A DNA stretch of 64,000 bases from CADCWK01 sp035944555. GTDB lineage: Bacteria > Chloroflexota > Chloroflexia > Thermomicrobiales > UBA6265. The position numbers and the translations under genes were made by a program. The first letter of the stretch is position 1; each line of letters opens with the position of its first letter. This document shows, in pieces, positions 33,974-42,897 of the stretch. The notes under the pieces were generated by a model. The model had not been told where the DNA came from and made no database searches. It saw nothing but the letters and a program-made list of their open reading frames with translations. The stretch spans positions 62,001 through 126,000 of the forward strand of contig DASZAY010000009.1 in the NCBI GenBank assembly GCA_035944555.1, in the 5' to 3' direction.

Positions 33974-35413
33974 ATGACCGCAACGACCGAGACCCCGCAG
34001 GTTGGGCTGGTGGAATGGCTGGAGGAGCGGCAGTCGCGCTTCGTCACCATGGCCAACCAGATCTGGGAGCACCCCGAGGTCGCCCTCGCCGAGTACCACG
34101 CCTGCCAGCTCCAGATCCAGGACCTCGAGGCCGACGGCTTCACCATCACCCGCAACGTCGGCGAGCTGCCCACCGCCTTCAGCGCCTCCTACCGGCACGG
34201 GACGGGCGGGCCGGTCATCGGCTTCCTCGGCGAGTACGACGCCTTGCCGGGGCTGTCGCAGGAGCGCGACCCGGTGCAGAAGATGCTGGTGCCGGACGGG
34301 CCGGGGCACGGCTGCGGGCACAACCTGCTGGGCACAGCAGCGCTGGCGGCGGCGGCGGTGACCAAGGCGTGGCTGATCGCGACGAACACGCCGGGGGAGG
34401 TGCGGTACTACGGGTGTCCGGCGGAGGAGACGTGCGAGGGCAAGGTGTTCATGGCCCGCTCCGGCGCCTTCGATGACCTCGACATCGCGCTGACCTGGCA
34501 CCCGAACAGCACCAACTCCGTCTGGGCCGGCTCGTCGCTGGCGGTGAACAACATCAAGTTCCAGTTCAAGGGGCGCACGGCTCACGCGGCGGCGAACCCG
34601 GAGACGGGCCGCTCGGCGCTGGATGCGGTCGAGTTGATGAACGTCGGGGTGAATTACCTGCGGGAGCATGTGATCGACGCGGCGCGGATCCACTACGTGA
34701 TCACGAACGGGGGTGGGGCGCCGAACGTGGTGCCGGACGAGGCGGAGGTGTGGTACTTCGTCCGGGCGCCGGAGCGGTGGCAGGTCGAGGAGCTGACCGA
34801 GCGGGTCCGCAACGTCGCCCGCGGCGCCGCGCTGATGACCGAGACGAAGATGACCGAGGTCTTCGTCTCCGGCGCGTACAACATGTTGACCAACCGCGTC
34901 CTGAGTGACCAGCTCATGTCGGCACTCGACCGGCTCGGTCCGATGGAGTTCGACGAGGACGAGATCGAATACGCGAAGACCATCTCCGGGGCGTTCCCGG
35001 ACGAGCTCCGCAAGGGCGTCCTGCGCGCCGACTCGCTGCCCGAGTCGCTGATGAACGAGGGGCTCTCGGGCGACGTCTGGCCGATTCGCGACGCCGACAA
35101 GGTTCTCCCGGGTTCGACCGACGTCTCGGACGTCTCCTGGATCGCGCCGACGTCGCAGGTCACGACCGCCTGCTGGCCGCTGGCGATTCCGGGGCACAGC
35201 TGGGCGATCACGGCGACCACCGGGCACTCCATTGGCATGAAGGGGATGGTCCACGCCGCCAAGGCGATGGCCCTCACCGCGACTGACCTGTATTTGGACC
35301 CGGAGCTGCTGGGGAAGGCGCGGGCGGAGTTCGAGGAGTCGACGGCCGGGCGGCCCTACCAGTGCCCGATCCCGCCCCACGTCAAGCCTCGCGACGTTCC
35401 CAGGCCGGCCTAG
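33974..35413 (+). CDS. M20-family amidohydrolase (AbgB-like)
   Basis: A 479-residue zinc amidohydrolase close to AbgB, the subunit that helps cleave p-aminobenzoyl-glutamate. The metal and catalytic segments are GEYDALPGLSQ, GPGHGCGHNLLG, CPAEETCEGK and TGHSIGMKG near the C-terminus. A dimerisation domain inserted in the middle includes RTAHAAANPETGRSAL. GGAG lies 9 nt before the ATG. The partner subunit AbgA is not present. It could equally act on another aminoacyl amide. A strong hairpin follows the stop. Confidence 0.9.
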   Translation: MTATTETPQVGLVEWLEERQSRFVTMANQIWEHPEVALAEYHACQLQIQDLEADGFTITRNVGELPTAFSASYRHGTGGPVIGFLGEYDALPGLSQERDPVQKMLVPDGPGHGCGHNLLGTAALAAAAVTKAWLIATNTPGEVRYYGCPAEETCEGKVFMARSGAFDDLDIALTWHPNSTNSVWAGSSLAVNNIKFQFKGRTAHAAANPETGRSALDAVELMNVGVNYLREHVIDAARIHYVITNGGGAPNVVPDEAEVWYFVRAPERWQVEELTERVRNVARGAALMTETKMTEVFVSGAYNMLTNRVLSDQLMSALDRLGPMEFDEDEIEYAKTISGAFPDELRKGVLRADSLPESLMNEGLSGDVWPIRDADKVLPGSTDVSDVSWIAPTSQVTTACWPLAIPGHSWAITATTGHSIGMKGMVHAAKAMALTATDLYLDPELLGKARAEFEESTAGRPYQCPIPPHVKPRDVPRPA

Positions 35414-35430
35414 CCACGGGGCCGGTTCCG

Positions 35431-35480
35431 GAAACGACGACGGGCCACCTCGTGATGAGGTGGCCCGTCGTCGTCGTTTC
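35431..35480. terminator. Strong bidirectional terminator hairpin
   Basis: A stem of about 20 bp (GAAACGACGACGGGCC... against its complement, apex near 35452-35456) lies between the convergent amidohydrolase gene and the 54-residue membrane gene. Confidence 0.8.
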
Positions 35481-35495
35481 AGATGGAGAGGCAGG

Positions 35496-35660
35496 CTACT
35501 CGGGCCGCTCTTCCTGTCCGCGCCGCTTCTTCTGGGGGATGTTCCGGCCGCGCTCGATGACAAGTCGCTGGATCACGACGACCATGACCGCGAGGGCCAC
35601 GACGAACAGGATCAGCCCGGAGAGGATGAACAGGATCTCCTGGAACAGGTGCACGCTCAT
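35496..35660 (-). CDS. 54-residue single-pass membrane protein
   Basis: A small gene easily missed by length cut-offs. Starting at ATG 35660 (MSVHLFQEIL), it encodes one hydrophobic helix (about residues 9-30, ILFILSGLILFVVALAVMVV) and a basic C-terminal tail (RGRNIPQKKRRGQ), so the tail should face the cytoplasm. Codons show the strong G/C third-base bias of real genes here. It begins 15 nt after the stop of the FAD oxidoreductase and ends at a terminator, so it is the second cistron of that operon. It may anchor or regulate the oxidoreductase. Confidence 0.7.
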   Translation of the reverse strand: MSVHLFQEILFILSGLILFVVALAVMVVVIQRLVIERGRNIPQKKRRGQEERPE

Positions 35661-35675
35661 GCCGGTTCGGGCTCC

Positions 35676-37040
35676 CTACGGGGCGAGATCGCCTGCGACC
35701 TGCGCGGCGATCTCGTTGCCCAGCCGGACCGAGTAGTTGGTCCCGCGGTCCTCGGGATAGATCTGCGTCGTGTTGGCGAGATAGAGGCCGGCCAGGGGCG
35801 TTCGCCGGGCCGGGATGCGCTCGGAATAGTTCATTGTGATCACCGGCTGGGCTGCCCGCTCCCGGAACACCCACCGGTTCTTCACCCACGCCGGGTCGAA
35901 GTCCGGGTTGAGCCGCTTGAGATACGGGATGTACTCGGCGAACAGCTCGTCGTCCGGCGTCGTCCAGGCCGGGTGATCCGGCTCGAGGTAACGGGACAGG
36001 TAGACAACGTGTGAGCCACCGTAGTCGCTGGCCGGCAGGAAGTTAGTGTGCTCGATCACCCCGGTGAACGGGACGTCGTCGTCGGCCACGTTCAGCCAGT
36101 AGATGTCGGTCAGCTTGCGGTCCATCTCCAGCACCATCACGACGGCCGACTCGTAATCCAGGCCGCTCAGCCGGGATCGGTAGTCGGCGGGGAGGGCCGG
36201 GACCATCCGCGAGAAGATCGGGGAGGGGACGGTCGCCACGATCGCGTCGCAGACGGCCGGGTCACCCTCACCGAAGTGGACCTCCCAGCGTCCGTCCTCG
36301 CGCTGCCGGAGTTCCTCAGGTCCCTTGCCCAGGTGGAGTTCGGCCCCGGCCTTTCGGGCGCCGTCGACCATCGCGTTGATGATGGTATCGAACGACCCGC
36401 GGAAGTAGCCGAGCTTCTCCTGCTCCAGCGGCGACTGGCGCGACGTGGTGCGGAGGCGAATCTTGCCCCAGAACCACACCATCGCGATGTCCTCGGTGTA
36501 GCGGCCGAACTTGGCCCGGAGCTGGGCACCGAGCGTCCGGTCGTAGGCGCGGGCGCCGAGGGCGCGCTTCAGCCAGCGATGGGCAGTGACCTTCTCGTAC
36601 GGGCGCCAGTCCGCCTGCCGCTGGAGGTAGAGCGTGACCAGGCCGATCCGGATCCGGTCGATGAAGGGGATGGCCGAGAAGCGGAGCAGGTCCAGCGCGC
36701 CGTTGAACGGGTAGATCTTTCCGCCGCTCAGGTAGCCGACGTTGGACGGCAGCCACATCAGGGTGTCGCCGACGCCCAGCTCCTCGGCCAGCGCGACGAT
36801 CGACGTGTCGCTCTTGAAGAGGTGGTGGTAGAAGTATTCGATCCGGGCCCCGTTGAGCTCGAAGGTCACCGCTTGGCCGCCGAAGCGCTGGCCACGCTCC
36901 CAGAGCGTCACGCGGTACCCGGCCCGGGCCAGGCGGTAGGCGGCGACCAGTCCGGCTACGCCGCCACCGATCACGCCGATGTGCTTGTGACCTTCGGCCG
37001 TCAGGTTGGGGTCGTTGGGATCATTGGCGGTGATCGTCAT
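35676..37040 (-). CDS. FAD-dependent oxidoreductase (protoporphyrinogen oxidase / amine oxidase fold)
   Basis: A 454-residue flavoprotein. The Rossmann motif GVIGGGVAGLVAAYRLARAG (about residues 22-41) binds FAD, and RGQRFGGQAVTFELNGARIE follows as in amine oxidases and phytoene/protoporphyrinogen oxidase relatives. A C-terminal GLYLANTTQIYPEDRGTNY segment closes the FAD site. The start is ATG 37040 with GGGAG upstream. It resembles the NAD(P)/FAD oxidoreductases found near polysaccharide or isoprenoid genes, but the substrate is unknown. It is cotranscribed with a 54-residue membrane protein. Confidence 0.85.
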   Translation of the reverse strand: MTITANDPNDPNLTAEGHKHIGVIGGGVAGLVAAYRLARAGYRVTLWERGQRFGGQAVTFELNGARIEYFYHHLFKSDTSIVALAEELGVGDTLMWLPSNVGYLSGGKIYPFNGALDLLRFSAIPFIDRIRIGLVTLYLQRQADWRPYEKVTAHRWLKRALGARAYDRTLGAQLRAKFGRYTEDIAMVWFWGKIRLRTTSRQSPLEQEKLGYFRGSFDTIINAMVDGARKAGAELHLGKGPEELRQREDGRWEVHFGEGDPAVCDAIVATVPSPIFSRMVPALPADYRSRLSGLDYESAVVMVLEMDRKLTDIYWLNVADDDVPFTGVIEHTNFLPASDYGGSHVVYLSRYLEPDHPAWTTPDDELFAEYIPYLKRLNPDFDPAWVKNRWVFRERAAQPVITMNYSERIPARRTPLAGLYLANTTQIYPEDRGTNYSVRLGNEIAAQVAGDLAP

Positions 37041-37087
37041 GCTGCTCCCGCTATCGATGGATTGAGATGCGTCAGGTCCGAACGGGA

Positions 37088-37131
37088 AGACGCCGTGTCC
37101 GGCAGGATGGTACCCCCGCGACACGGCGTCT
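37088..37131 (-). terminator. Hairpin downstream of secF
   Basis: AGACGCCGTGTC (37088-37099) pairs perfectly with GACACGGCGTCT (37120-37131) around a 20-nt loop. It lies 33 nt after the secF stop codon, before the oxidoreductase start. Confidence 0.6.
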
Positions 37132-37163
37132 CCGTCAGGCCGTCGTCCGATCGTCGTGAATGG

Positions 37164-38129
37164 CTACCGGGACGGCGCCAGCCTGGCCTCGGCCTCGACC
37201 TGGGTGTCCCGCTTGGGACCGGAACGGCCGAACAGGCGCTGGATGTCGCCGTTCTCCCAGGAGACGAGGAACTGGGCTGCGGTGAAGATCGAGGAGTAGG
37301 TACCGCTGACGATACCGATCAGCAGCGCCAGGACGAAGTTGCGGGTGCTGCCGCCGCCGAGCAGGAACAGGGCGAGCAGCGTGAAGACCACCGTGACCGA
37401 CGTGTTGACCGACCGGACCAGCGTCTGGGCGATGCTGTAGTTGACGGTGTCCTCGAAGCTGGATCCGACCCGCCGGGCCATGTTCTCGCGGATACGGTCG
37501 AAGACGACGATCTTGTCGTGGACCGAGAAGCCGATCACCGTCAGCAGCGCGGTCACGAACAGCGTGTCGACCTCGATCCCGAACGCCCAGCCGAAGATCG
37601 AGAACAGCCCGATGACGAACAGGACATCGCAGGCCATCGCCGCGATAGCGCAGGTGCCGTAGACGAAGGGGCTGCGGGTGTTCCGGAAGGCGATCGCGAT
37701 GTAGAGCAGGATGAACAGCGACGCGACCAGGATGGCGAGGATGGCGTTCCGGCTGAGCTGATCGGAAACGGAGCCGCCGATCGTGGCGATGCTCAGCTCG
37801 GTGAACGGCCCGAACTCGGACTCCAGGGCGGCGTAGAGCTGGTTCTTGGCGTCGGTGCCCTCGCCGATCTCCTGCGTCTTGATCTGCCAGGCGTTGCCGC
37901 CTTCGACATCGACGCTCTGGACGATCGCCCCGTCGTAGCCAGCCTCCGCGACCGCCGCCTGGAGGTCGACCGAGCTGACCTCCTGCTGGAACTGGAGCTG
38001 GATCTGGGTACCGCCGGTGAAGTCGATGCCCAGGCGCAGCCCTGTGAAGATCAGCGAGATCAGCCCCGGGATGATCAGGATGGCGGAGAGCAGGTACCAG
38101 ATCTTCCGCTTGCTGGTGAGTGTGGTCAT
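37164..38129 (-). CDS. secF: Protein translocase subunit SecF
   Basis: With SecD it uses the proton gradient to pull exported proteins through SecYEG. The 321-residue protein has six membrane helices, the periplasmic P4 domain after LGIDFTGGTQ, and the RND-type core GFSVHDKIVVFDRIRE with its conserved Asp and Arg. It starts 56 nt after secD ends, the usual order. The basic C-terminal tail is cytoplasmic. Confidence 0.96.
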   Translation of the reverse strand: MTTLTSKRKIWYLLSAILIIPGLISLIFTGLRLGIDFTGGTQIQLQFQQEVSSVDLQAAVAEAGYDGAIVQSVDVEGGNAWQIKTQEIGEGTDAKNQLYAALESEFGPFTELSIATIGGSVSDQLSRNAILAILVASLFILLYIAIAFRNTRSPFVYGTCAIAAMACDVLFVIGLFSIFGWAFGIEVDTLFVTALLTVIGFSVHDKIVVFDRIRENMARRVGSSFEDTVNYSIAQTLVRSVNTSVTVVFTLLALFLLGGGSTRNFVLALLIGIVSGTYSSIFTAAQFLVSWENGDIQRLFGRSGPKRDTQVEAEARLAPSR

Positions 38130-38185
38130 GTCCGGTCAATCCTCATGGCGCGGCAGAGCCGTCGATCGTCGTCGGGTGCAGGCGG

Positions 38186-39733
38186 CTAGTCGCCCGCCGC
38201 GGCGCGTGGGGCGGTGTCGAATGCGGCGGCTTCACGCCGCTCGACGCCGAGCAGCCACGGGTCCCGGACCCAGCCGCTGGAGATGGTCAGCCGCATGAAG
38301 TTGCGGGTGACGGTGATCGCAGTCAGCAGGCTAACGACGACGCCGATCGCGAGCGTGATGGCGAAGCCGGTCATCAGCGACGTCCCCGTCTGGTCACCGA
38401 AGTACCAGAGGATCGCGCAGGTGATCAGGGTCGAGGTGTTGGAGTCGCGGATCGAGGGGAAGGCGTTGCGGAACGCCTGCTCCACGGCCCGGTTCAGGCC
38501 GTGACCAATCCGGAGCTCGTCTCTCAGTCGCGCGAAGATCAGCACGTTGGCGTCAACGGCCATACCGATCGAGAGGATGAATCCGGCGATGCCGGCCAAG
38601 GTCATCGTCACGCCGAACAGCTTGAAGAGGGAGAACGAAACGGCCGTGTAGATCAGGAGCGCCGCGACGGCGAGCAGACCCGGCAGCCGGTAGAAGAAGA
38701 CCATGAACAGCGCGACGGTCAGCAGGCCGACGATCCCGGCGATCAGGGAGCGGTCGATCGATTCCTCGCCGAGGGACGGACCGACCGTGTTGGACGACTG
38801 GACGATCAGCGGCACCTGCAGTGAGCCGGCCCGGAGCTGGATCGAGAGGTCGTTAGCCTGCTGGGCGGTCAGCCCCGAGATCTGCCCGCTGTCGGCGATC
38901 ACGGCCTGGATGGTCGCGGACGAGATCACCGTCTTGTCGACGACGATCGTCATGTAGCGACCGATGTTCTGCTGGGTGAAGTTCTGCAGCGCACTCGCGC
39001 CGGCGTCATTGAGCTCGAAGGCGACGACCGGACCGCCCAGCTGGTCGGCGGTCGGGTAGGCGTCGGTGAACTCGCGGCCCTGGATGATGGTCGTGTAAAC
39101 GGGACCGTCGGCGGCAGGGTCGTCCGCCACCGGCGTCTCGGCCACGGGCGTGCCGGCGGCAGGAGTGGCGCCGGCAGCGATGGGAGTCCCGTCCGTCGCG
39201 ATCGGTGTGGAGGCGGTGACGGTGTCCGGCATGCCGTCGGGGGCTGGCGTGGCGCCCGGAGTGGCCTCGCCACCCAGTTGCTGCTCGCCGAGCAGGTCCT
39301 CGGGACCTCCCAGCGATGTGTTCACTACCGTGCCCGGTGGCAGGTACTGGCCCTGCGGGTCGATGACTTCGAGCAATGCGGTGCGCTGGAGGAGCGCGAT
39401 CGCCTGCTCGGTGTCCGTGATACCCGGAAGCTCGACGAGGATCTGGTCGTCGCCACGGGTCGAGATCAGCGGCTCGGAGACGCCGAGCTCGTTGACGCGG
39501 CGCTCGACCGTGTCGCGCGTGCCACTGAGGACGTTGGCGTCGACGGTCTGCCCGGCGGGCGGGTCGGCCTGGAGCAGGACCTGGAGTCCGCCCTGGAGGT
39601 CGAGGCCGAGGTTGATGTCTCGCTCGTCCTTGATGCCGCCGACGTTCAGGAAGCCCGTCGGCAGGGCAAACCAGGTCGAGACGACACCAAGAAGCAGGAT
39701 GGCCACGAAGGCGATCCGGGGAGGAATGTACAC
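38186..39733 (-). CDS. secD: Protein translocase subunit SecD
   Basis: The 515-residue partner of SecF. It opens with one helix, then LGLDLQGGLQ. The P1 domain includes ERRVNELGVSEP and VELPGIT. Five more helices follow from about residue 325, with SIGMAVDANVLIFARLRDE forming the proton path. Within the extracytoplasmic part, residues about 150-210 are an Ala/Thr/Pro/Gly-rich stretch with repeated ATP and TPVA units. This interrupts the P1 domain where many homologues have a short loop. Promoter and start lie just upstream of the cassette remnant described at 39868. Confidence 0.96.
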   Translation of the reverse strand: MYIPPRIAFVAILLLGVVSTWFALPTGFLNVGGIKDERDINLGLDLQGGLQVLLQADPPAGQTVDANVLSGTRDTVERRVNELGVSEPLISTRGDDQILVELPGITDTEQAIALLQRTALLEVIDPQGQYLPPGTVVNTSLGGPEDLLGEQQLGGEATPGATPAPDGMPDTVTASTPIATDGTPIAAGATPAAGTPVAETPVADDPAADGPVYTTIIQGREFTDAYPTADQLGGPVVAFELNDAGASALQNFTQQNIGRYMTIVVDKTVISSATIQAVIADSGQISGLTAQQANDLSIQLRAGSLQVPLIVQSSNTVGPSLGEESIDRSLIAGIVGLLTVALFMVFFYRLPGLLAVAALLIYTAVSFSLFKLFGVTMTLAGIAGFILSIGMAVDANVLIFARLRDELRIGHGLNRAVEQAFRNAFPSIRDSNTSTLITCAILWYFGDQTGTSLMTGFAITLAIGVVVSLLTAITVTRNFMRLTISSGWVRDPWLLGVERREAAAFDTAPRAAAGD

Positions 39734-39867
39734 GCCGATAGATCCCCTGTAGGCAGCCCGGCAGGGGAACGCGGGCAGGATCGCTCCCCGGTCGGTACCC
39801 GTTCGGACATGTTCGTATGTTCGCGCCGCTGGCGGTGTCCGGAGTATAGGAGTCGCCGGGAACGAGG

Positions 39868-40079
39868 GTCAAACGCAGTGCGGGTCCTGCAGGCACCGAT
39901 TGCGCGCAGAAGGGGACGCCGGATCGGCCCGGCGCCCCTCCTTGATTACTCGGTTGACCGCTTCAAGGATCGGGCTTCGGGCGTCGACGTGTGCTCGTCG
40001 CTGCCGGCCTGAACGCGGCCGGCTTCTTCCTCGTTCGGGGACGGCGGGGCGTCAGGCGTCCCGCCATCAGCTTGCGGTA
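39868..40079 (-). repeat. Left direct repeat: relict 3' end and terminator of a PQQ-propeller gene
   Basis: This 212-nt stretch matches 44598-44810 at roughly 80% identity, in the same orientation, by direct comparison. It contains a decayed copy of the terminator hairpin (39912-39938). It also holds an in-frame copy of the C-terminal tail of the propeller protein (DGGTPDAPPSPNEEEAGRVQ, then AGSDEHTSTPEA). The original TGA has become CGA and the frame now runs on to TAA at 39946-39948. It fills most of the gap between secD and the cyanophycin synthetase gene and probably now terminates the latter. Confidence 0.85.
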
Positions 40080-40122
40080 TAGGAGCCGCATCCCCTGGGG
40101 CGAAGGATGTCAATCCGAAGCC

Positions 40123-42768
40123 TCATACCGCGCCGACCGGCTGGGCACGGTTGGAGAGGGCTGCCCACGCCTGTGGGATGCGATAGACCAGAGCCACGAC
40201 GAGATCATCCGGCGCAGCCATGTCGATGGCCATGTCGATCGCCTTGAGCTCGTCGAGCTGGATCGTCGTGTGCGAGAAGGGAAGACCGCCCGCGACAGCC
40301 GCCTCCTGGAGGAGCCCGGCGACCTCCCCTGGGGCACGACCTCGAAGGTCGTCATGCTCCCGGATCACGAGATGGTCGAACGTCTTACCAGCCAGCTCGC
40401 CGAACTCCCGGATGTCGTCATCGCGGCGATCACCGGCGATCGCGATCACTCCAATGGATCGTGGCGCGGCGGTGCGTCGCACGAAGTCGGCAATCCCCTC
40501 GAGCGCATGGACGTTATGGCAGTAGTCGATCACCACCTGCTTGCCGTCGATCGACAGGAGGTTGAATCGACCCGGCGTCTGCCAGAACGCCGTGCTGAAG
40601 GTGCGGAGGGACAACCTGATACTCGCCAGTGGCACGTCAAGACCGATGGCGGCGGCCGTGGCCGCCAGCGCGTTGGCGATGTTCACCTGAACCCGCTCGT
40701 CGAACGTGGCGGGAATCTCCTTGGCCAACAGGACGTTCGTCTCGCGAAGCGGATCGAGCAGTGTGATCATTCCCCCCTGGGGCGTCTGCCGCAGGACCAC
40801 CGCCCGACCACGGTTGCGAACGTGGTCGCGGACCACCTCGCTCGATTCATCCATGCTGAAGTAGATGATCTCGCCGCGCGCCCTGTCCGCCATATCGACG
40901 GTCCACGGGTTGTCAGCGTTGAGGACGCTCGTGCCGTTCCGCAGCACGGACGCCGGGACGACCGCCTTCACGCGAGCCAGATCTTCGAGGGAATCGACTC
41001 CCTTCATGCCGAGGTGATCGCTCGCGATATTGGTCACCACGGCGACGTTGCAGCGGTCGAACCCGAGGCCCCTGCGCAGGATGCCGCCGCGTGCCGTCTC
41101 GAGCACCGCGACATCGACGCGCGGGTTCCTGAGGACCATCTGCGCACTGTCCGGTCCGGCCATATCTCCAGCGGCGATCTGGGTGCCGTTGATGTAGATG
41201 CCGTCGCTGGCAGTGAGCCCGACAGATCGTCCCCCGGACTGGACGATATGGGCGATCATGCGGGACGTCGTCGTCTTCCCGTTGGTCCCGGTGACCGCGA
41301 CGATGGGGACTCGAGACGGCTCTCCCGGCTTGAAGAGCATATCGACCACGGACCGACCAACCTGGCGGGGCAACCCCTCGGTCGGGTGCGTATGCATGCG
41401 GAAGCCGGGAGCGGCGTTGATTTCGATGATGCCCCCACCCACCTCGTTGACCGAACGCGTGATGTCCGGTGTGATGAAGTCAATCCCGGCAATGTCGAGA
41501 CCGACGCTCATCGCCGCTTCGACGGCGATCTCGACGTTGTCGGGGTGAATCTCGTCCGTGCGATCGATCGCCATCCCGCCCGTACTCAGGTTCCCGGTCT
41601 GCTTCAATTGGACGAAGCGGCCTGCTTCCGGCACGTCATCAAGCGTCAGACCCTGGCCGGTGAGGATCTCCCGGAGGTGGCTGTCGACCGAGATCCGGGT
41701 GAGTGGCTTTTCGTGACCGATGCCCCGCAGTGGGTCCGCGTTCGTGAGATCGATCAGTTTCCCGACGGTATTGATCCCATCTCCCACGACGTGGGCCGGG
41801 ACACGCTCTGCCACGGCCACGACCTCGTAGTCGATGACCAGGACGCGATAATCCTTGCCGGTCAGCATCTGCTCGACGATCACCCCACCGCCCCTGCTCG
41901 CGGAACGGGCCAGAGCGTAATGGGAGCGCACCGCCTGCGCATCTGCCAGATCGACGCAGACACCACGACCGTGATTCCCGTCGAGGGGTTTCAACACGAC
42001 CGGGTAACCCATCCGGTCGGCATGTCGCACCGCATCGTCTTCACTGGTAACCCGGACGCCTCGCGGAGACGGGATCCCGAGATCGCGGAGCAACTGGTTG
42101 GTGAGTTCCTTGTTGCCGGCGATATCCATCGCCGTGCCGGACGTGGACGAGGTCCGGGTGGCCCAGATCCGTCGCTGGTGGCGACCGTGTCCGAGCTGGA
42201 CGATCGACCGATCAGGGTAGAGCCGCATGACCGGGATACCACGGCTCTCGGCCGCATCGACGATCTCCTGCGTCGACGGTCCATAGGCGCGGGACTCGGC
42301 CAGGCGAATGATCCGGTCTTCAATCTCCCTGGTGAGATCGAATCCGACCTCCGTACCGTGCACGAGGTGATTCAGGAGGCGCGCGGCCAGTTGGCCAGCG
42401 GCGATCCCCACGTCCTCCTGTTGGTAGGCGTAGATGACGTCGAAGACGCCGGGCTCATTCGTCTTGCGGGTCTTCCCGCGAGTGACGGACGCGCCGGCGA
42501 GGCGCTGCATCTCGAGGGCCACATGCTCGAGCACATGGCCCATCAATGTGCCGGTCCGCAGTCGCTCGATGAACCCCCCGCGACGACCCAGGGAGCAGGA
42601 GTGCTCTTCGAGCGACGGGAGCAGGTCGATGAGGCGATCCGTGAAACCGGGGATCGTATCGGTCGGTCGGTCCTCGAGTTCTCCGAGGTCGACGACGAGG
42701 TGGATCACGGGCATGCGGGCCCAGACGTTCGGTCCGCGCAGAATCTTCGTCTGACGTATCTCGAGCAC
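40123..42768 (-). CDS. cphA: Cyanophycin synthetase
   Basis: Polymerises aspartate and arginine into cyanophycin using ATP. The 881-residue protein has all three parts of the family. The N-terminal domain has ILRGPNVWA, HSCSLGRRGGF and GHVLEHVALE. The ATP-grasp domain, which adds aspartate, has SIVQLGHGRHQRRIWAT and LKPLDGNHGRGV. The Mur-ligase-like domain, which adds arginine, has GTNGKTTTSRMIAHI and NIASDHLG. I use GTG 42768, preceded by GGGAGAG, which begins the conserved VLEIRQTKILRG; ATG 42792 or 42822 are alternatives. No cyanophycinase lies nearby. It follows an asparaginase gene and is bracketed by two direct repeats. Confidence 0.93.
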   Translation of the reverse strand: MLEIRQTKILRGPNVWARMPVIHLVVDLGELEDRPTDTIPGFTDRLIDLLPSLEEHSCSLGRRGGFIERLRTGTLMGHVLEHVALEMQRLAGASVTRGKTRKTNEPGVFDVIYAYQQEDVGIAAGQLAARLLNHLVHGTEVGFDLTREIEDRIIRLAESRAYGPSTQEIVDAAESRGIPVMRLYPDRSIVQLGHGRHQRRIWATRTSSTSGTAMDIAGNKELTNQLLRDLGIPSPRGVRVTSEDDAVRHADRMGYPVVLKPLDGNHGRGVCVDLADAQAVRSHYALARSASRGGGVIVEQMLTGKDYRVLVIDYEVVAVAERVPAHVVGDGINTVGKLIDLTNADPLRGIGHEKPLTRISVDSHLREILTGQGLTLDDVPEAGRFVQLKQTGNLSTGGMAIDRTDEIHPDNVEIAVEAAMSVGLDIAGIDFITPDITRSVNEVGGGIIEINAAPGFRMHTHPTEGLPRQVGRSVVDMLFKPGEPSRVPIVAVTGTNGKTTTSRMIAHIVQSGGRSVGLTASDGIYINGTQIAAGDMAGPDSAQMVLRNPRVDVAVLETARGGILRRGLGFDRCNVAVVTNIASDHLGMKGVDSLEDLARVKAVVPASVLRNGTSVLNADNPWTVDMADRARGEIIYFSMDESSEVVRDHVRNRGRAVVLRQTPQGGMITLLDPLRETNVLLAKEIPATFDERVQVNIANALAATAAAIGLDVPLASIRLSLRTFSTAFWQTPGRFNLLSIDGKQVVIDYCHNVHALEGIADFVRRTAAPRSIGVIAIAGDRRDDDIREFGELAGKTFDHLVIREHDDLRGRAPGEVAGLLQEAAVAGGLPFSHTTIQLDELKAIDMAIDMAAPDDLVVALVYRIPQAWAALSNRAQPVGAV

Positions 42769-42897
42769 CGCGACTCTCCCTTCAGATGACATGATCCCGA
42801 GCCCCGGCCAATCCGCGGCCAATCCGTGCCTGCGCTTCAGTCAGGTCGTGCAGAGTCGCCACGACATGGCATCCGGTTCATCCCGACCCGGTGATGT

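Noticed and set aside
36048..38189. Long plus-strand frame spanning the oxidoreductase and secF
   Set aside because: It covers two genes and the gap between them on the other strand, which no real gene would do.
39991..42789. Very long open frame on the plus strand opposite cphA
   Set aside because: It is a mirror of cphA caused by high G+C. Its product is Arg/Asp/His-rich with no domain, while the minus-strand frame has every cyanophycin synthetase motif.
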